Shown here: in pieces, positions 1-10,243 of the stretch
Numbering within the stretch: the stretch's first letter is position 1
Layout: the number at the start of each line of letters is the position of its first letter
Assembly: GCA_017590115.1 (NCBI GenBank)
Contig: JAGGNK010008337.1
Span: 5,633,609 to 5,697,608, forward strand
DNA from: Montifringilla adamsi
Taxonomy: Eukaryota; Chordata; Aves; Passeriformes; Passeridae
Direction of reading: 5' to 3'
Length of the DNA stretch: 64,000 nt
Notes under the pieces: model-generated
What the model saw: only the letters and a program-made list of their open reading frames with translations
Told to the model about the DNA's origin: nothing
The model's database searches: none
Translations under genes and position numbers: made by a program

Positions 1-2355
1 TACTATGAGGATCCCACCCCACATGCAAGACCCTTCAGTTGCCCTTCCTTTCTCAGGTTAAGGTATTTTGTGGTTTAAAAAAAAAAAAAAAAGCATTTTG
101 TTGCCTTGAGTTTTGGTTAGAGGAAACTTCTGCTTATTTTTGGGCTCAAACTTGGCCCCAGCCAGTTCATCAGTGGAGCTGTGCTGACTTCTGCCAGTTT
201 GTCATCTGGCTCCCGTGTAGAAAACTGAAGCAACTATTTTCACTTTTTAAATCTTTACTTAAGGCTCACACCCCTGGGAAGTTGCCATTCTTGAATTGCC
301 CTGGTCCTCAGCAGAGCAAGAAGCTCATCCCTCCCTTATCAAGGTGTGAAGTAGTTTCTTACAGCAGGACTGTGGAAATCACAAATCCTCTGCATTGTCA
401 GGCTGTTTGGTCGACTGTGAGGTGATGGGCTGAGCAGGGTGGATGGCAGAACCTGATGTTCTCCATGCCTTGTGCCAAACCGCATTTCCTGCACCCCAGA
501 TCTGGCTGTTGCACTCTCAGGGTGTTTTTCTGACACTTTGCAACTCCACAGTCAAGAGAACTACTTAGAGTTAAAACAGAGATGGCTTGTCTGGAAAATC
601 ACAGTGCAAAGATTAAATACACAAAAATGGCTATTAAAAAATATGCAATAGTGCTTGTTAATGCACTCATACTACACTGAAGGAATATTTACTTATTTAC
701 ATTTTTGCTGTGTTCCTGTAGCTTGAGTAAAGCTGCTCTTCCTGTTGCTGCATGTACTGAGCACTTGGATTTCTCTGGCATTGTGATTTCATTACTTTGG
801 AAACTTTTCCTGAATTGTCCTCTGCAGCTTAGCAACCTGAAACCACCTGTATAACACAAAACTATCTCAGGCATATAATTCTTTCCTCAATCCCCTCACT
901 CATTTTTAATTCACAATTTATTGTCTTTTTATGTGTAAATGCTGACTGCTCCTTTGGTCCGGTCTGGAATTGGCTTTGCCTTTAGATTTTCCTGGACAAT
1001 ATCTTCTTCAGGGGGTTAATATGGAAGTCTGTTCGATGTACAGCTTTCCAAAGGCTCATGTCTCATGAAGTCAGCCAGATGAAGCAGCTGGGGTGGAACC
1101 TGCACCGTGTACAGCAGTTACAGGGCTGCCTTCTGGGCTGGGATGTTCAGCTGAGGAAAGAGGAATTGCCCTTAGGTTGTCCCAGTGTCTGCCAGGGAAT
1201 GCAGAGTGATCCTGACTGGACACCCAATTCCCAGACAGCTAAATTAGAGAGGCTGGATCCCATTGAATAGACCGTGGTGCTCTGTGGTAGAAGCAAGATA
1301 ATTAATTGTGGAGCCTTCAGTGCTGAAACACCTCTGTCCATGTCCTCATCGTGCCCTCAGCTGCATCACCAAAAGCAAAGTAGTGAGGGGTTAAGGCCGG
1401 CAGAGTCCAAGCCACAGGCCTAAAATTACAGAATTAAGTATTTCTTCTTAAAGAAGATTCTGAACCTTCGCAGGGGCTGCACAGGCAGAGGGGCAGGTCT
1501 GGCATCAGCAGCCATCGTGCCTTAGTGCCAAGGTGGAAAAGAGGGACATCTTCCAGTGAGGGCAAAAAAATGGAAGGCTACATGTCATAAAGTTCAGCTG
1601 CTTGTGCTTGAAAAATTGCTCTGTCTTTTTAGGATTCCCTCCCCAGAAAATCAGTCTGTTTTGATAGCAGTCGCTATGATAATGTGATTTTCTGGGAGGC
1701 GTGTGGGAATGTTGGGCTGTGAGGATCCGACCTCATTTCCCCACATTGCTGCTCAGCCTGCAGGGTTATCTGCAGCTCTCTGTAATTTCTACAGCCATTT
1801 CCCTTGCTTTTCTCAAACATCACTAAAATCATAAGTTGCCTCCAGTAGTTCTGACACAGCTGCATGTAATGCTCCCCACAGCACTTCCCTGTCTCTCACC
1901 CTGCTGTGGACAGGGTGACAGATGAGGGAATTGCCAACAACAGGGTTTTCTTCTCTCTGATTTTGTCTTGCTGACCATTTTGCTGTCTTCTGAGGAGCTT
2001 GTGCATGAGGGCAGAGGGAAGATGACGCTGGTCTGGCTGGGAGAGTCACTGCTACTCCTTTCACCATGGTAACAAGGAGAATTTTGTACGCACTGGGGAT
2101 GGGAAGGTCTGTAGCATTTTACTACAGGCAGTGGAGACTTTTCTTGGGAAAACTCTGTGGTCAAGGGGAGCAGAGGAGGCAATTGCCTTTTTGGTAGATC
2201 CCTACAAATCCTTGCTTGGCAGAGGTAGGATCATGTTTCCCTCAGCAGGTGCAGGGTTCTGTCAGTGCTGAAATAAGAACTCAGAGAAAGCAGCTGCCCC
2301 TGTGGGATGGAGGGCAACCCTCCCTACCTATTTTACTGTCCAGCACAGGGCCACC
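1..2355. other. Intergenic sequence, no gene recognised
   Basis: This stretch shows only short unrelated open frames in all six frames, the longest 128 codons, with no recognisable domain or splice structure. A pure A run lies at 77-92. I see no repeat family that I can name before the LTR that begins near 2,356. Confidence 0.6.
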
Positions 2356-3048
2356 TGTATTTGCAGAGTTCCCAGAAGAAGGAAGGAAATTATGAATCTG
2401 ACTCCATGTTCTCAGAAGGCGAATTTATTATTTTATGATCTATATTACATTAAAGAATACTAAACTAAACTGTACTAAAGAATACAGAAAGGATACAGAT
2501 AGAAGGCTAAAAGTTACTAAAAAAAACTCGTGAGTCTTTATCCAGAGTCCAACAGAGCTTGGCCCCAACTGGCCAATAAGTCAAAAGCAGTTCACATGAA
2601 ACCAATGAAACAATCACCTGTTGGTAAACAATGTCCAAACCACATTCCAAAGTAGCAAAACATAGGAGAAGCAAATGAGATAATATTGTTTTCCTTTTTC
2701 TCTGAGGCTTCTCAGCTTCCCAGGAGAGAAATCCTGGGTAAGGGGATTTTCCCAGAAAATATGACTGTTACAATGGTCAAAGTTACTAAAAAAAACTCGT
2801 GAGTCTTTATCCAGAGTCCAACAGAGCTTGGCCCCAACTGGCCAATAAGTCAAAAGCAGTTCACATGAAACCAATGAAACAATCACCTGTTGGTAAACAA
2901 TGTCCAAACCACATTCCAAAGTAGCAAAACATAGGAGAAGCAAATGAGATAATATTGTTTTCCTTTTTCTCTGAGGCTTCTCAGCTTCCCAGGAGAGAAA
3001 TCCTGGGTAAGGGGATTTTCCCAGAAAATATGACTGTTACAATGGTCA
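2356..3048 (-). mobile_element. Solo LTR, family A, with internal tandem duplication
   Basis: The reverse complement begins TGACC and ends in AAATACA, so the element is bounded by TG and CA. It carries an AATAAA signal (seen as tttatt at 2,424-2,429) about 70 bases from the 3' end. The same order of blocks recurs on the + strand near 42,900-43,305 and 37,019-37,189, so this is an interspersed family. Two blocks are shared in particular: one reading CCTTCTGAGAACATGGAGTC and one reading AGGATTT..CTGGGAAGCTGAGA (forward in the + copies). Without the internal 269-base duplication the element would be about 424 bp, close to the 406 bp of the copy at 42.9 kb. No internal retroviral genes flank it, so it is read as a solo LTR of an endogenous retrovirus. 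No exact target-site duplication is visible. The family name is not assigned. Confidence 0.7.
2512..3048. repeat. Perfect 269-bp tandem duplication
   Basis: Two head-to-tail units with a period of 269 bases (about 2,512-2,780 and 2,781-3,048) look identical base for base by eye. The junction reads caatggtcaaagttac. The duplication lies wholly inside the LTR at 2,356-3,048 and includes most of its upstream half. Such identity implies a very recent event or an assembly error. Confidence 0.9.
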
Positions 3049-5288
3049 GACCTTAATTACTGTCTGATGGCGTCTTCTCCTTGTTTCCAGTATATTCATT
3101 CCTGTCTTACACTCTTCCACTCCCCACATCTCATGTTCCTTCATCATTTTGAAATCATCACACACTGCTGGAGCAAGGTTTGCCCTCTGGAAAGGCTGCC
3201 AGGGCTGTGAGTCCATGGAAGCATGTGGAGTAAGAGGCTGTGTGGTGGCCCAGGACCCCCTGTCCCAGCAACCTTCACCTCAGAGGAGAGGGGCACGTTG
3301 CTCCCAGCAGCCCTGGACAGGGGTAGTGGGAGCCCTTGGCTTGCAGAGCTGAAAGTGGGGCCAGGATGGAGGCAGCAGTTGAGTGCACAGCTGGGCACTG
3401 CTCTTTTGGCTTTGCTTTCAGGGCTAAAACATCGGGTAACCTCGGGAAGGAGAGTTAAACACAGCACAGCAAGTGCTCTGTGCTGGCTACAAAAATCCCA
3501 CTGGACCGCTGCAGAACAAGGCATCCATGCCAGAGCTTCCCCACAGTTTTCCTTCAGCTGCTGGTGGCATAACCAGGGAGCATCACAGGAAGGCTGCTCC
3601 CACTGGGTTTGTGCCAGACAGCAATCTCAGTTGAGCTTCTAGTGCAATGAATCACAGCTTCTTCAAAGCATCCCCCCTCCTACCCTTTTCATGTAGTTTT
3701 CCTTCCCAGAGGTGCCATCCTGCATGGTTCCCCTGTGCTGGGAAATGAGAGCATCCAGCTGCAAAGGTTCATTAGCACAAACACCTTCTACCATTAAAAA
3801 TGGGCCATTGAGTGGCACAGGGCTCTGTGCCCTGGGGAGAGCACTGCCAGGCAGCCAGGCATGTGGTTTTACAAAAATTGGAGCTGCCATTTGAAGCAGT
3901 TTAGGTTTTTAACACTCAACTGTAATGTCCCCTTTACAGCATTTGTCCTTTGGAGCTGGATAGAAATCCACTCTCCCCCTGGTCTGCAGCCATTCTTTTG
4001 TGTTGGCAGAGGCTCTAATTATGCACCAATTAACCTTAATTAAACCAATTCTTGTGTAACTGCACATGCAGACAATGCACTGAACAAACGGCCTGACAAA
4101 TATTGTCACTTTAAAGGCATAACCCCACATCAAATCCTTAATTGGAAAGTCAGATTGCAAATTGCTGCAGATTTTTAGCCCTTTGTTCTTAAAATGGTTG
4201 ATCAGGAGTAGTGGCATAATACCCTGAATGCTCCCAAAACCTTGGTTGAATTAATTTTCTTAGCTGCTAAGGCCAAAAGTTGTTATTTGTTTAGGAAAAG
4301 GGAATGCTGGAGCATCCTCAGCTGTAAACATTTGTTAGGCTGCTCTAGAGGGTACCAGAATGGTGGGCCCAGGTAGAGACACCAAGTTCCCCTTCTGGAG
4401 GATGGGTGATTCTGTGCAAATTGCTGGATTATTTGGTGATTCCTGCTGCCAGCTGCCTTGCTGTTTGTCCAGAAAATGCTCCCTAAAGCTGGGACTGTCC
4501 ATCGTGTTAAGCCATGGGCTGCAGCTTGCACCCTGTAAGCAGTAAAGCAGCCAACAGATGGTGCTCACACACACGGCTGCTCCAGGGTTCTTCCCAAAAT
4601 GCCACACAAGCTTCCTGCAATTCGGCATCCAGTTTTTATTATTCCTATTTTTAGGGAGCTGCTGCAAGCAGCAAAAAGTTTTTACCTTAATTTCTCTGAG
4701 CCGAATAATTCTCTGGGACTGCTGGTGTGTGGGCAGAATTCTTGCCAAAGGGATTTTATCTCTCCAGTTTGGCCCTTTTACAAAGTGTGACACAGAGGAA
4801 ATAAGTTGCACTATGAAAAATCCCAGGCTCTGCATCACTAATTTGTCCTCCAGTGAGAAACAACCAAAAAACCAAAGACCTTGAGACAGTGCAGCAAGGG
4901 AAAAAATTAATAACTAGCACTGAATTCAGAATTTCCTGCTGTTTGTAAAATGTGTTTAGTTGCGGAGGGGCGGGGAGAGAGCATTTCAAATCCTTTAATA
5001 CATATTGACTTTCTGGTGGTTCAGCTTTGTGCTGCTGAATGCTTCCCTTTCTGCAGATAACCAAACAGGCTCTAGGCATAGAGCTTTGTGGGAAAATATT
5101 CTGCCTTGTGAATACAGCAAATAAAAGCAGAGCTAATTAAGCATGTAAATCATGCCCGCATCAATTAGTTACTAACACATTCCCTTGGCCCTGGCCCTGG
5201 CTGTGGTGGGCTGGGGGATTTGTGGGATCCCTGTGCCTGGGGATTTAGGGCAGCCCCGTGCCCGTGCAAGGTGTCTGCTGTGAGGAAC
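3049..5288. other. Intergenic sequence, no gene recognised
   Basis: There is no coding region I can support. Two AT-rich segments, about 3,990-4,170 and 5,110-5,185, are rich in TAATTA/CAATTA homeodomain-like cores and could be conserved regulatory elements (see findings). The remainder looks like ordinary unique DNA. Confidence 0.55.
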
Positions 5289-5941
5289 TGCAATGAGGGA
5301 TGTGGGACTCCAGGCAGCTCTCCAAAATGCAGTTTATTACATCCAAGGCATTACAGGAGTCCAGGGTTGTGGGTGACAGAGCCTGTGCCCACAGCTGCAG
5401 CTGCAGGCAGGCCTGGAGACCCTTAGTTTTGGTTACAATGCATTATATACTTTTCTTTGCTGAGCATCTTCATACAGAAGAACCAATCTATACTTTAACT
5501 TTTATCTATAGCCTATCACAACTACTATAATTACCATATTCATGTTACTATTCTCCAATCACTAAGAGTTAGTACATTACAGTTTAAGCTAGAAGTTGTT
5601 TTTCAGTTTTCTTGCAGTGGAAAATTCTGAGACCTTTTTTCTACTTGCAACATCAGCAGACTTGTTTGCCTGTGCTATCTTTCTGCTTGGTAAAAAAATC
5701 TTCTTGTTTGAGGTGGGTTTATCCTTTGCTCTAAGTCAAAATAACTTCTAACTAACATACCCCTTCTAACTAACATACCCTTTGTCTCCTTGGTTATCCA
5801 GTAAGACTGGCTCTGCAATTGTCAATTTATACATCTATTATTCTTCTATATCAAAAATTGCTTCCATCTCTATTCCTTCTTCAGATTCTACATTAAAAAA
5901 TCTTTCTGCCAAGCAGACATATCTGTGAGACTTTCTTGTCA
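5289..5941 (-). mobile_element. Probable solo LTR (different family)
   Basis: On the - strand the segment begins TGACAAGAAAG and carries an AATAAA signal (tttatt at 5,333-5,338) roughly 45 bases before the likely 3' end, the layout of a retroviral LTR. An 18-base direct repeat (5,745-5,762 and 5,763-5,780) lies in its upstream part. The left boundary is uncertain (5,281-5,300 all possible) and no clean target-site duplication is seen. There is no internal retroviral coding sequence. The assignment rests on layout only, since I cannot search a repeat library. Confidence 0.45.
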
Positions 5942-6474
5942 AACTTTCATCCTTCCCAACAAAGAGCTGTGTGGGAGACAGCAAGAATAGGGTGGTGGGA
6001 TGATGCTGGGATGGTGGTGGGGAGCTGAGGGTGGGATGCAGGGTGGCAGATGCTGAAGGAGCTCAAGGCAGGGATGGGCACAAAGATTACCCAGACACTG
6101 CATGGCTCCATTTACAAAGGGATGTGACCCCATCCATCACTTCTTGAAGCAGACGGAAACACTTCTCTGGAATAGAATGGTTTGGGATTTGGCCCAGAGT
6201 AAATCCAGTAAAAGGATGTAGCTCTGGGTTAAAACACACTCCCAGGAGAAGGGACAGGAGCTGCCCCACTTGCTCCTTGCAGTCCAGGCTCAGCCCTGCA
6301 GCCCCCTGAGATGCCCAGCAGATAAGGGGGGACTCGGGGGTGTTTGATGAGACTTTGTGGGAATGTTGAACATTTCACAGCAGGCATGGAAGCAAGCTGA
6401 CTGCACGGTGGAGAAAACAAGCAGGGCTTGTCCTGTCTGGGGCAGAACTCAGGATAAGTGGCCTCATGTGACAG
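5942..6474. other. Intergenic sequence, no gene recognised
   Basis: Purine-rich, somewhat repetitive ggtgggatgatgctggg-like sequence occurs near 5,990-6,040. No coding signal was found. Confidence 0.5.
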
Positions 6475-6780
6475 AGAAAGAGGAATGTCACTATAGGACA
6501 CGACATAACACAACACGGACATGCTGCTCTTTCAAGGTAAAAAAGGGACTCTTTAATTTCTGAGTCCAACATTTATAGATTTCCAAAAGTGACAGTGGAT
6601 TGGAGGGTGGCAGTGCCACCTCTCCAATGACACTGGACAAACCAACAGTTCATTAAATTTCTCTTCTTCCATAAAAGAATACAAAACAATAAGTTATTTA
6701 CATAAAGTGTTTGAGAAAGTTTGTTACAAGAATGTAAACATCAGAAGGCTTAGGAAAACTTAAAAAATCAGGGCGACAAA
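6475..6780 (-). mobile_element. Possible LTR fragment
   Basis: On the - strand an ATTAAA signal (tttaat at 6,552-6,557) follows an AT-rich segment, and the edges look like the 3' part of an LTR. There is no second copy in the window to confirm this, and the boundaries are approximate. It could instead be unique sequence. Confidence 0.25.
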
Positions 6781-9223
6781 ACCTTTTGCAAATGAGGTAA
6801 CAAAAAAATGTGTTTTGGCAGTTGGACAGGTCTGTGAAATCCCAGGCAAAATATAGATGGGCTAAAAATTGCTGCCATCCTCAGGGACAGTGCTAATCCA
6901 AGATGTGCATGCAGAACTAAGATTTTTTTCCCCGGGAGCATTTTTGTTTTCTTCCAAGCCACCCATCAGCCTGCACTGGGTGGCATCCCTGCACATCCCT
7001 GGCACGTGCAGGAGGGCCAGGGGAGTTCCTGTGAGCTGCCCTGGCTCTCCATCTCCCTCACATTCCCAGAAACCCAGCACAGACGGAAAAGCATCCAAAG
7101 GAATCCTACTGGCTTTTCAGTAAGGAGAACAGAATGAGCATCTGGATGGATCCCAGGTGGGCACGGGGGTGGCAGCAGAAGGAAGAGCAGGCTCTGGGCT
7201 CCAGGGCCAGATGAAGGTGCTTCTGGAGAGCAAAGGCTGGGTGGGAAGCCACAGACAGCAGGCTACAAAATGACAAATGCTGAGCTATTCCAGCTGTTTT
7301 TATTTTTAAATTAAATAGAAAATAAAAACTGTCCTCACCTCTTGCAAGATCTGGGGCCAGGAGGTTAAAGGGCACATTTTATCACTCCCACCTGCTTGAA
7401 AGCAAGAGCCTGCAGGCATCTTCTGAGAGCAGGGCTCACTGTTCTGAATGCACTGAGCTGACTTTGCTGCACCAGGCCAGGAACTGCCTGCTCACCAGGA
7501 CTTGGGTCCAGGCTGTCTTCTGCAGCCAATTCCCTCTTCTGCCTGGAAAGCATCTCCTTTGGCTCTGGCAGCAGCTCATCCTCCTTCTTGGAGCTGGGCC
7601 AATGGGCAGCCACAAGCAGGAGTGGCCCCAGCACAAAGGAGGAGGAGGATGCTTGTGATGGAATTGTTGGACCATTCCCCTGTCTGGCTTCAATCTGTGC
7701 TGCCTGGACACTTCATTTGTTGTTTCACACCTTGCTGGCAGGCCAGGAGAGCTGGTGGTTTCTGCTGGGACGTGGTGTGAGCGCTGGGGACAAGCTGCAC
7801 TACAGCTATGAGTCTAAAATGAATTTTTTCCCCTTGTCTGCCATCAGTGAAGGATTTTTCTATGACAAACTCTTGGGTACTAATAGAGTGTCTGGTAGCA
7901 GTGGAAGGAGCAGCAGAGCAATTTCCAGTAGCTCTGGGCGAATTCAGTTCTATTAAAATTAAATAGCCACAGGAGCTTGTTCACAAATTTTTGCCAACTG
8001 AAGCTCAGAAGACACAAGCAAGAGACTCCTCAGAAGCTTCCTTCAACAACAGATCCCAAGAGAAAAGGATCCAGCTCTGCAGTGACAAGATCCATGCATC
8101 TGCATGGAATTCAAATGGAGTCAAGTTCACTGCAAATCAAGAAGCCAGGCAGGTCCCCCAGTATTTCCTTCCCTCCCACAGCAGAGTCTCCACACTGTCA
8201 TTAATGCAGGCAGCTCTACCCTTCCCACCTCCTGCTGAAGTCATTAAATAAGTGCCAAACATGCCAGCATGGATGTGTCACCCTCACCCTGCACCACCTG
8301 GTGCCCTCCAAAAAATCCCTGGTGCCTTCAGCAGAATTCTGTGAATGAGCAGAGGAGAGGAGCCTGGGCAAGGTACTGACAGGCTCTTTGGTGTTGAGTC
8401 CCAGAGCAGGGATCTGCAGCCCACAGCTACCAGCTGAAGGAAACACCTGAGGAGCAAATGTGTCCCCCAGAGGTACCTGCTCTTCACAGGCAGGTGGGAG
8501 CAATGCTCCTCTGGCTATGCCGAGACCTGAAATTCTCCTTCTCTGGAGCAGATCTTCCGGGTCACCTTGAGGAAGGTATTTAATCTCCCCCTGTTTCCAA
8601 TCCCCAAGTGAAAGACAGAAAGAGCAGCACTGCCTTCCTCCCAGCAGAGTAAGTGTATTAAAGATTGTGAGGTGATGATAGTCCTGGAAGGGCCTCGATG
8701 GAAGAGATTCATTTGAATGCATTTGTTGTGCATTACTCACTCAGCCCTGAGTTTTAATCTTCTTCTCCTCTCCATCACTGTAACCTAAATTTCCTTGAGC
8801 TGTCTCACCAGAACTCAGTCCCAGTTGAATCCCTGCCTTGTTTGAGTGATTTCTCCAATTTCTCCTTTAGCAGATGATGAGGTTTATGCTAGCCCTCATC
8901 CCTCCTCTCAGTCTATCCCAGGCAAGCTGCAAAAGCTCCCTCCGAAGGGAGCACACCAGTGGTTTATCTGGGAGCTTGTGCAATTTCTCAGGATAATCCC
9001 TCTTCTGTTTTTCCAGTCCAGTGATGTGTGGTTCACAGCCTTTTCCAGACCTGCTGCACTGCCTTGTGCTGGGGGGGTTGGAGGGAACCTTTCCACCGAA
9101 GCATCAGCAGCCTGCCACTCCTCTTGGCTCCCTCGGGATGTTTGTTATGGGCAGAGGTGCCTTGTTCATGCAGGTGGGAGCCCTGGCTTTCACAGAGGTG
9201 CAGCTGGCAAGCTTGGCCAGCAG
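6781..9223. other. Intergenic sequence, no gene recognised
   Basis: Open frames of up to 174 codons occur here on both strands. They overlap each other, show no domain, and match chance expectation for GC-moderate DNA. No repeat was recognised. Confidence 0.5.
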
Positions 9224-9224
9224 C

Positions 9225-9375
9225 ATCATAGAATCAGGGAATGGGTTAGATTGGGTTGGGAGGGACCAAAAAAATCATCCAGGACACCTTCCCCTACACC
9301 AGGTCACTCAGAGCCTCATTCAGCCTGGCCTAGAACAAGTCCAGGGGTGGAACATCCATAATTTCAGTGGATTAC
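9225..9375 (-). mobile_element. CR1 LINE 3' fragment
   Basis: Read on the + strand it starts catcatagaatcagggaatg and continues into the GGTTGGGAGGGACC block, then a CAGCCTGGCCTAGAACA block. This is the reverse complement of a CR1 3' end. It is a strongly 5'-truncated, diverged copy of about 150 bp, as is usual for CR1 in birds. Confidence 0.85.
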
Positions 9376-9412
9376 CTTTGGATTCTTCTTGGTTTGTTAA
9401 CTTCCAGCTTTT

Positions 9413-9483
9413 GTGACTGGTTTTTTTGTTTGTGTTAGTTTGTTTGTTTGTATTTTTTTTTTTTTTGGTTTTTTTTTTTTTTC
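9413..9483. repeat. T-rich / (GTTT)n low-complexity tract
   Basis: The tract runs from GTTT-type repeats into two long T runs. It lies just beyond a CR1 fragment. Confidence 0.9.
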
Positions 9484-9543
9484 CCAGCAGGATTATTTGA
9501 TACTCTATTACCAAACAAATCCTGGCTCACATAGGCAGGAGGC

Positions 9544-9832
9544 ATATAATTCCCAATTTATTATCTTTGTTCACATGATGTTATCGAGGATTGATTGTAA
9601 TGCTCAGTGGCATTAACAGTGCCTTCCTATCATAACAGCAACATTTACTGCCAGGAGCACTATTTGTGCAGCAGTTGTGTTACACCACAAATAATTATAT
9701 TACATACATTCAATTTGTATCATTACACATAACACAACTGTGCCTGCTGCACCATCTCATACTTCATTAATGCTCGAGGCAGAACAGCCTCACATAAGTA
9801 CCCTTCTTGGCACTTTTCATTGGGAATTATAT
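9544..9832. repeat. Imperfect nested inverted repeat
   Basis: The 14-mer ATATAATTCCCAAT at 9,544-9,557 recurs in reverse complement at 9,819-9,832. Nested inside, GTGCAGCAG (9,666-9,674) plus TTGTGTTA (9,675-9,682) recur in reverse complement at 9,744-9,752 and 9,730-9,737. The centre is AT-rich. The arms are interrupted and not perfectly concentric. It could be an old non-autonomous DNA transposon or a chance or regulatory arrangement. Confidence 0.5.
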
Positions 9833-10082
9833 TCCACTCATTATTAAAGTGTAGATCAAAAATGACATTTCCTGACTATTAAAAATACAGAAAGAAAAGT
9901 CACTGCTGTATTAATAAAGAGCACCAAATAAAATTCATTACTCTGAAAATGTTCACTCTAGAAATTTAAAGAGTTGCTGTCAGGTTTGGTAAACTTCAAA
10001 TATGATGAATCTCATTTTCCTGCATTTCTCTGCAAATTTCCAGCAATTCTGTGTCCTTGACTGGATAAAAATCACTAGCATA

Positions 10083-10243
10083 GGTTGCCTAGGGATGCTG
10101 TGCATGTTCCACCCCTGGAATTGTTCAAGGCCAGGCTGGATGGAGCTCTGAGCAACTTGGTCTAGTGGAAGGTGTCCCTGCCCATGGCAGGATGGATTAT
10201 CTTTAAGGTCCCTTCCAACACAAACCTTTCCATGATTCTATGA
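10083..10243 (+). mobile_element. CR1 LINE 3' end
   Basis: The segment carries the CR1 tail blocks in order: TTCAAGGCCAGGCTGGATGG, then GGTCCCTTCCAACACAAACC, ending in ccatgattctatga, the CR1 terminal ATTCTATG motif. It is 5' truncated to about 160 bp. Confidence 0.92.

Noticed and set aside
4335..4884. 167-codon - strand and 108-codon + strand frames
   Set aside because: They are mutually overlapping, with compositions typical of random translation.
6165..6190. CR1-like start aatagaatggtttgggattt
   Set aside because: Similarity ends after about 17 bases and no downstream CR1 block follows.
8216..9416. Frames of 131-174 codons on both strands
   Set aside because: They show no domain, and the right-hand ones read through a CR1 fragment.
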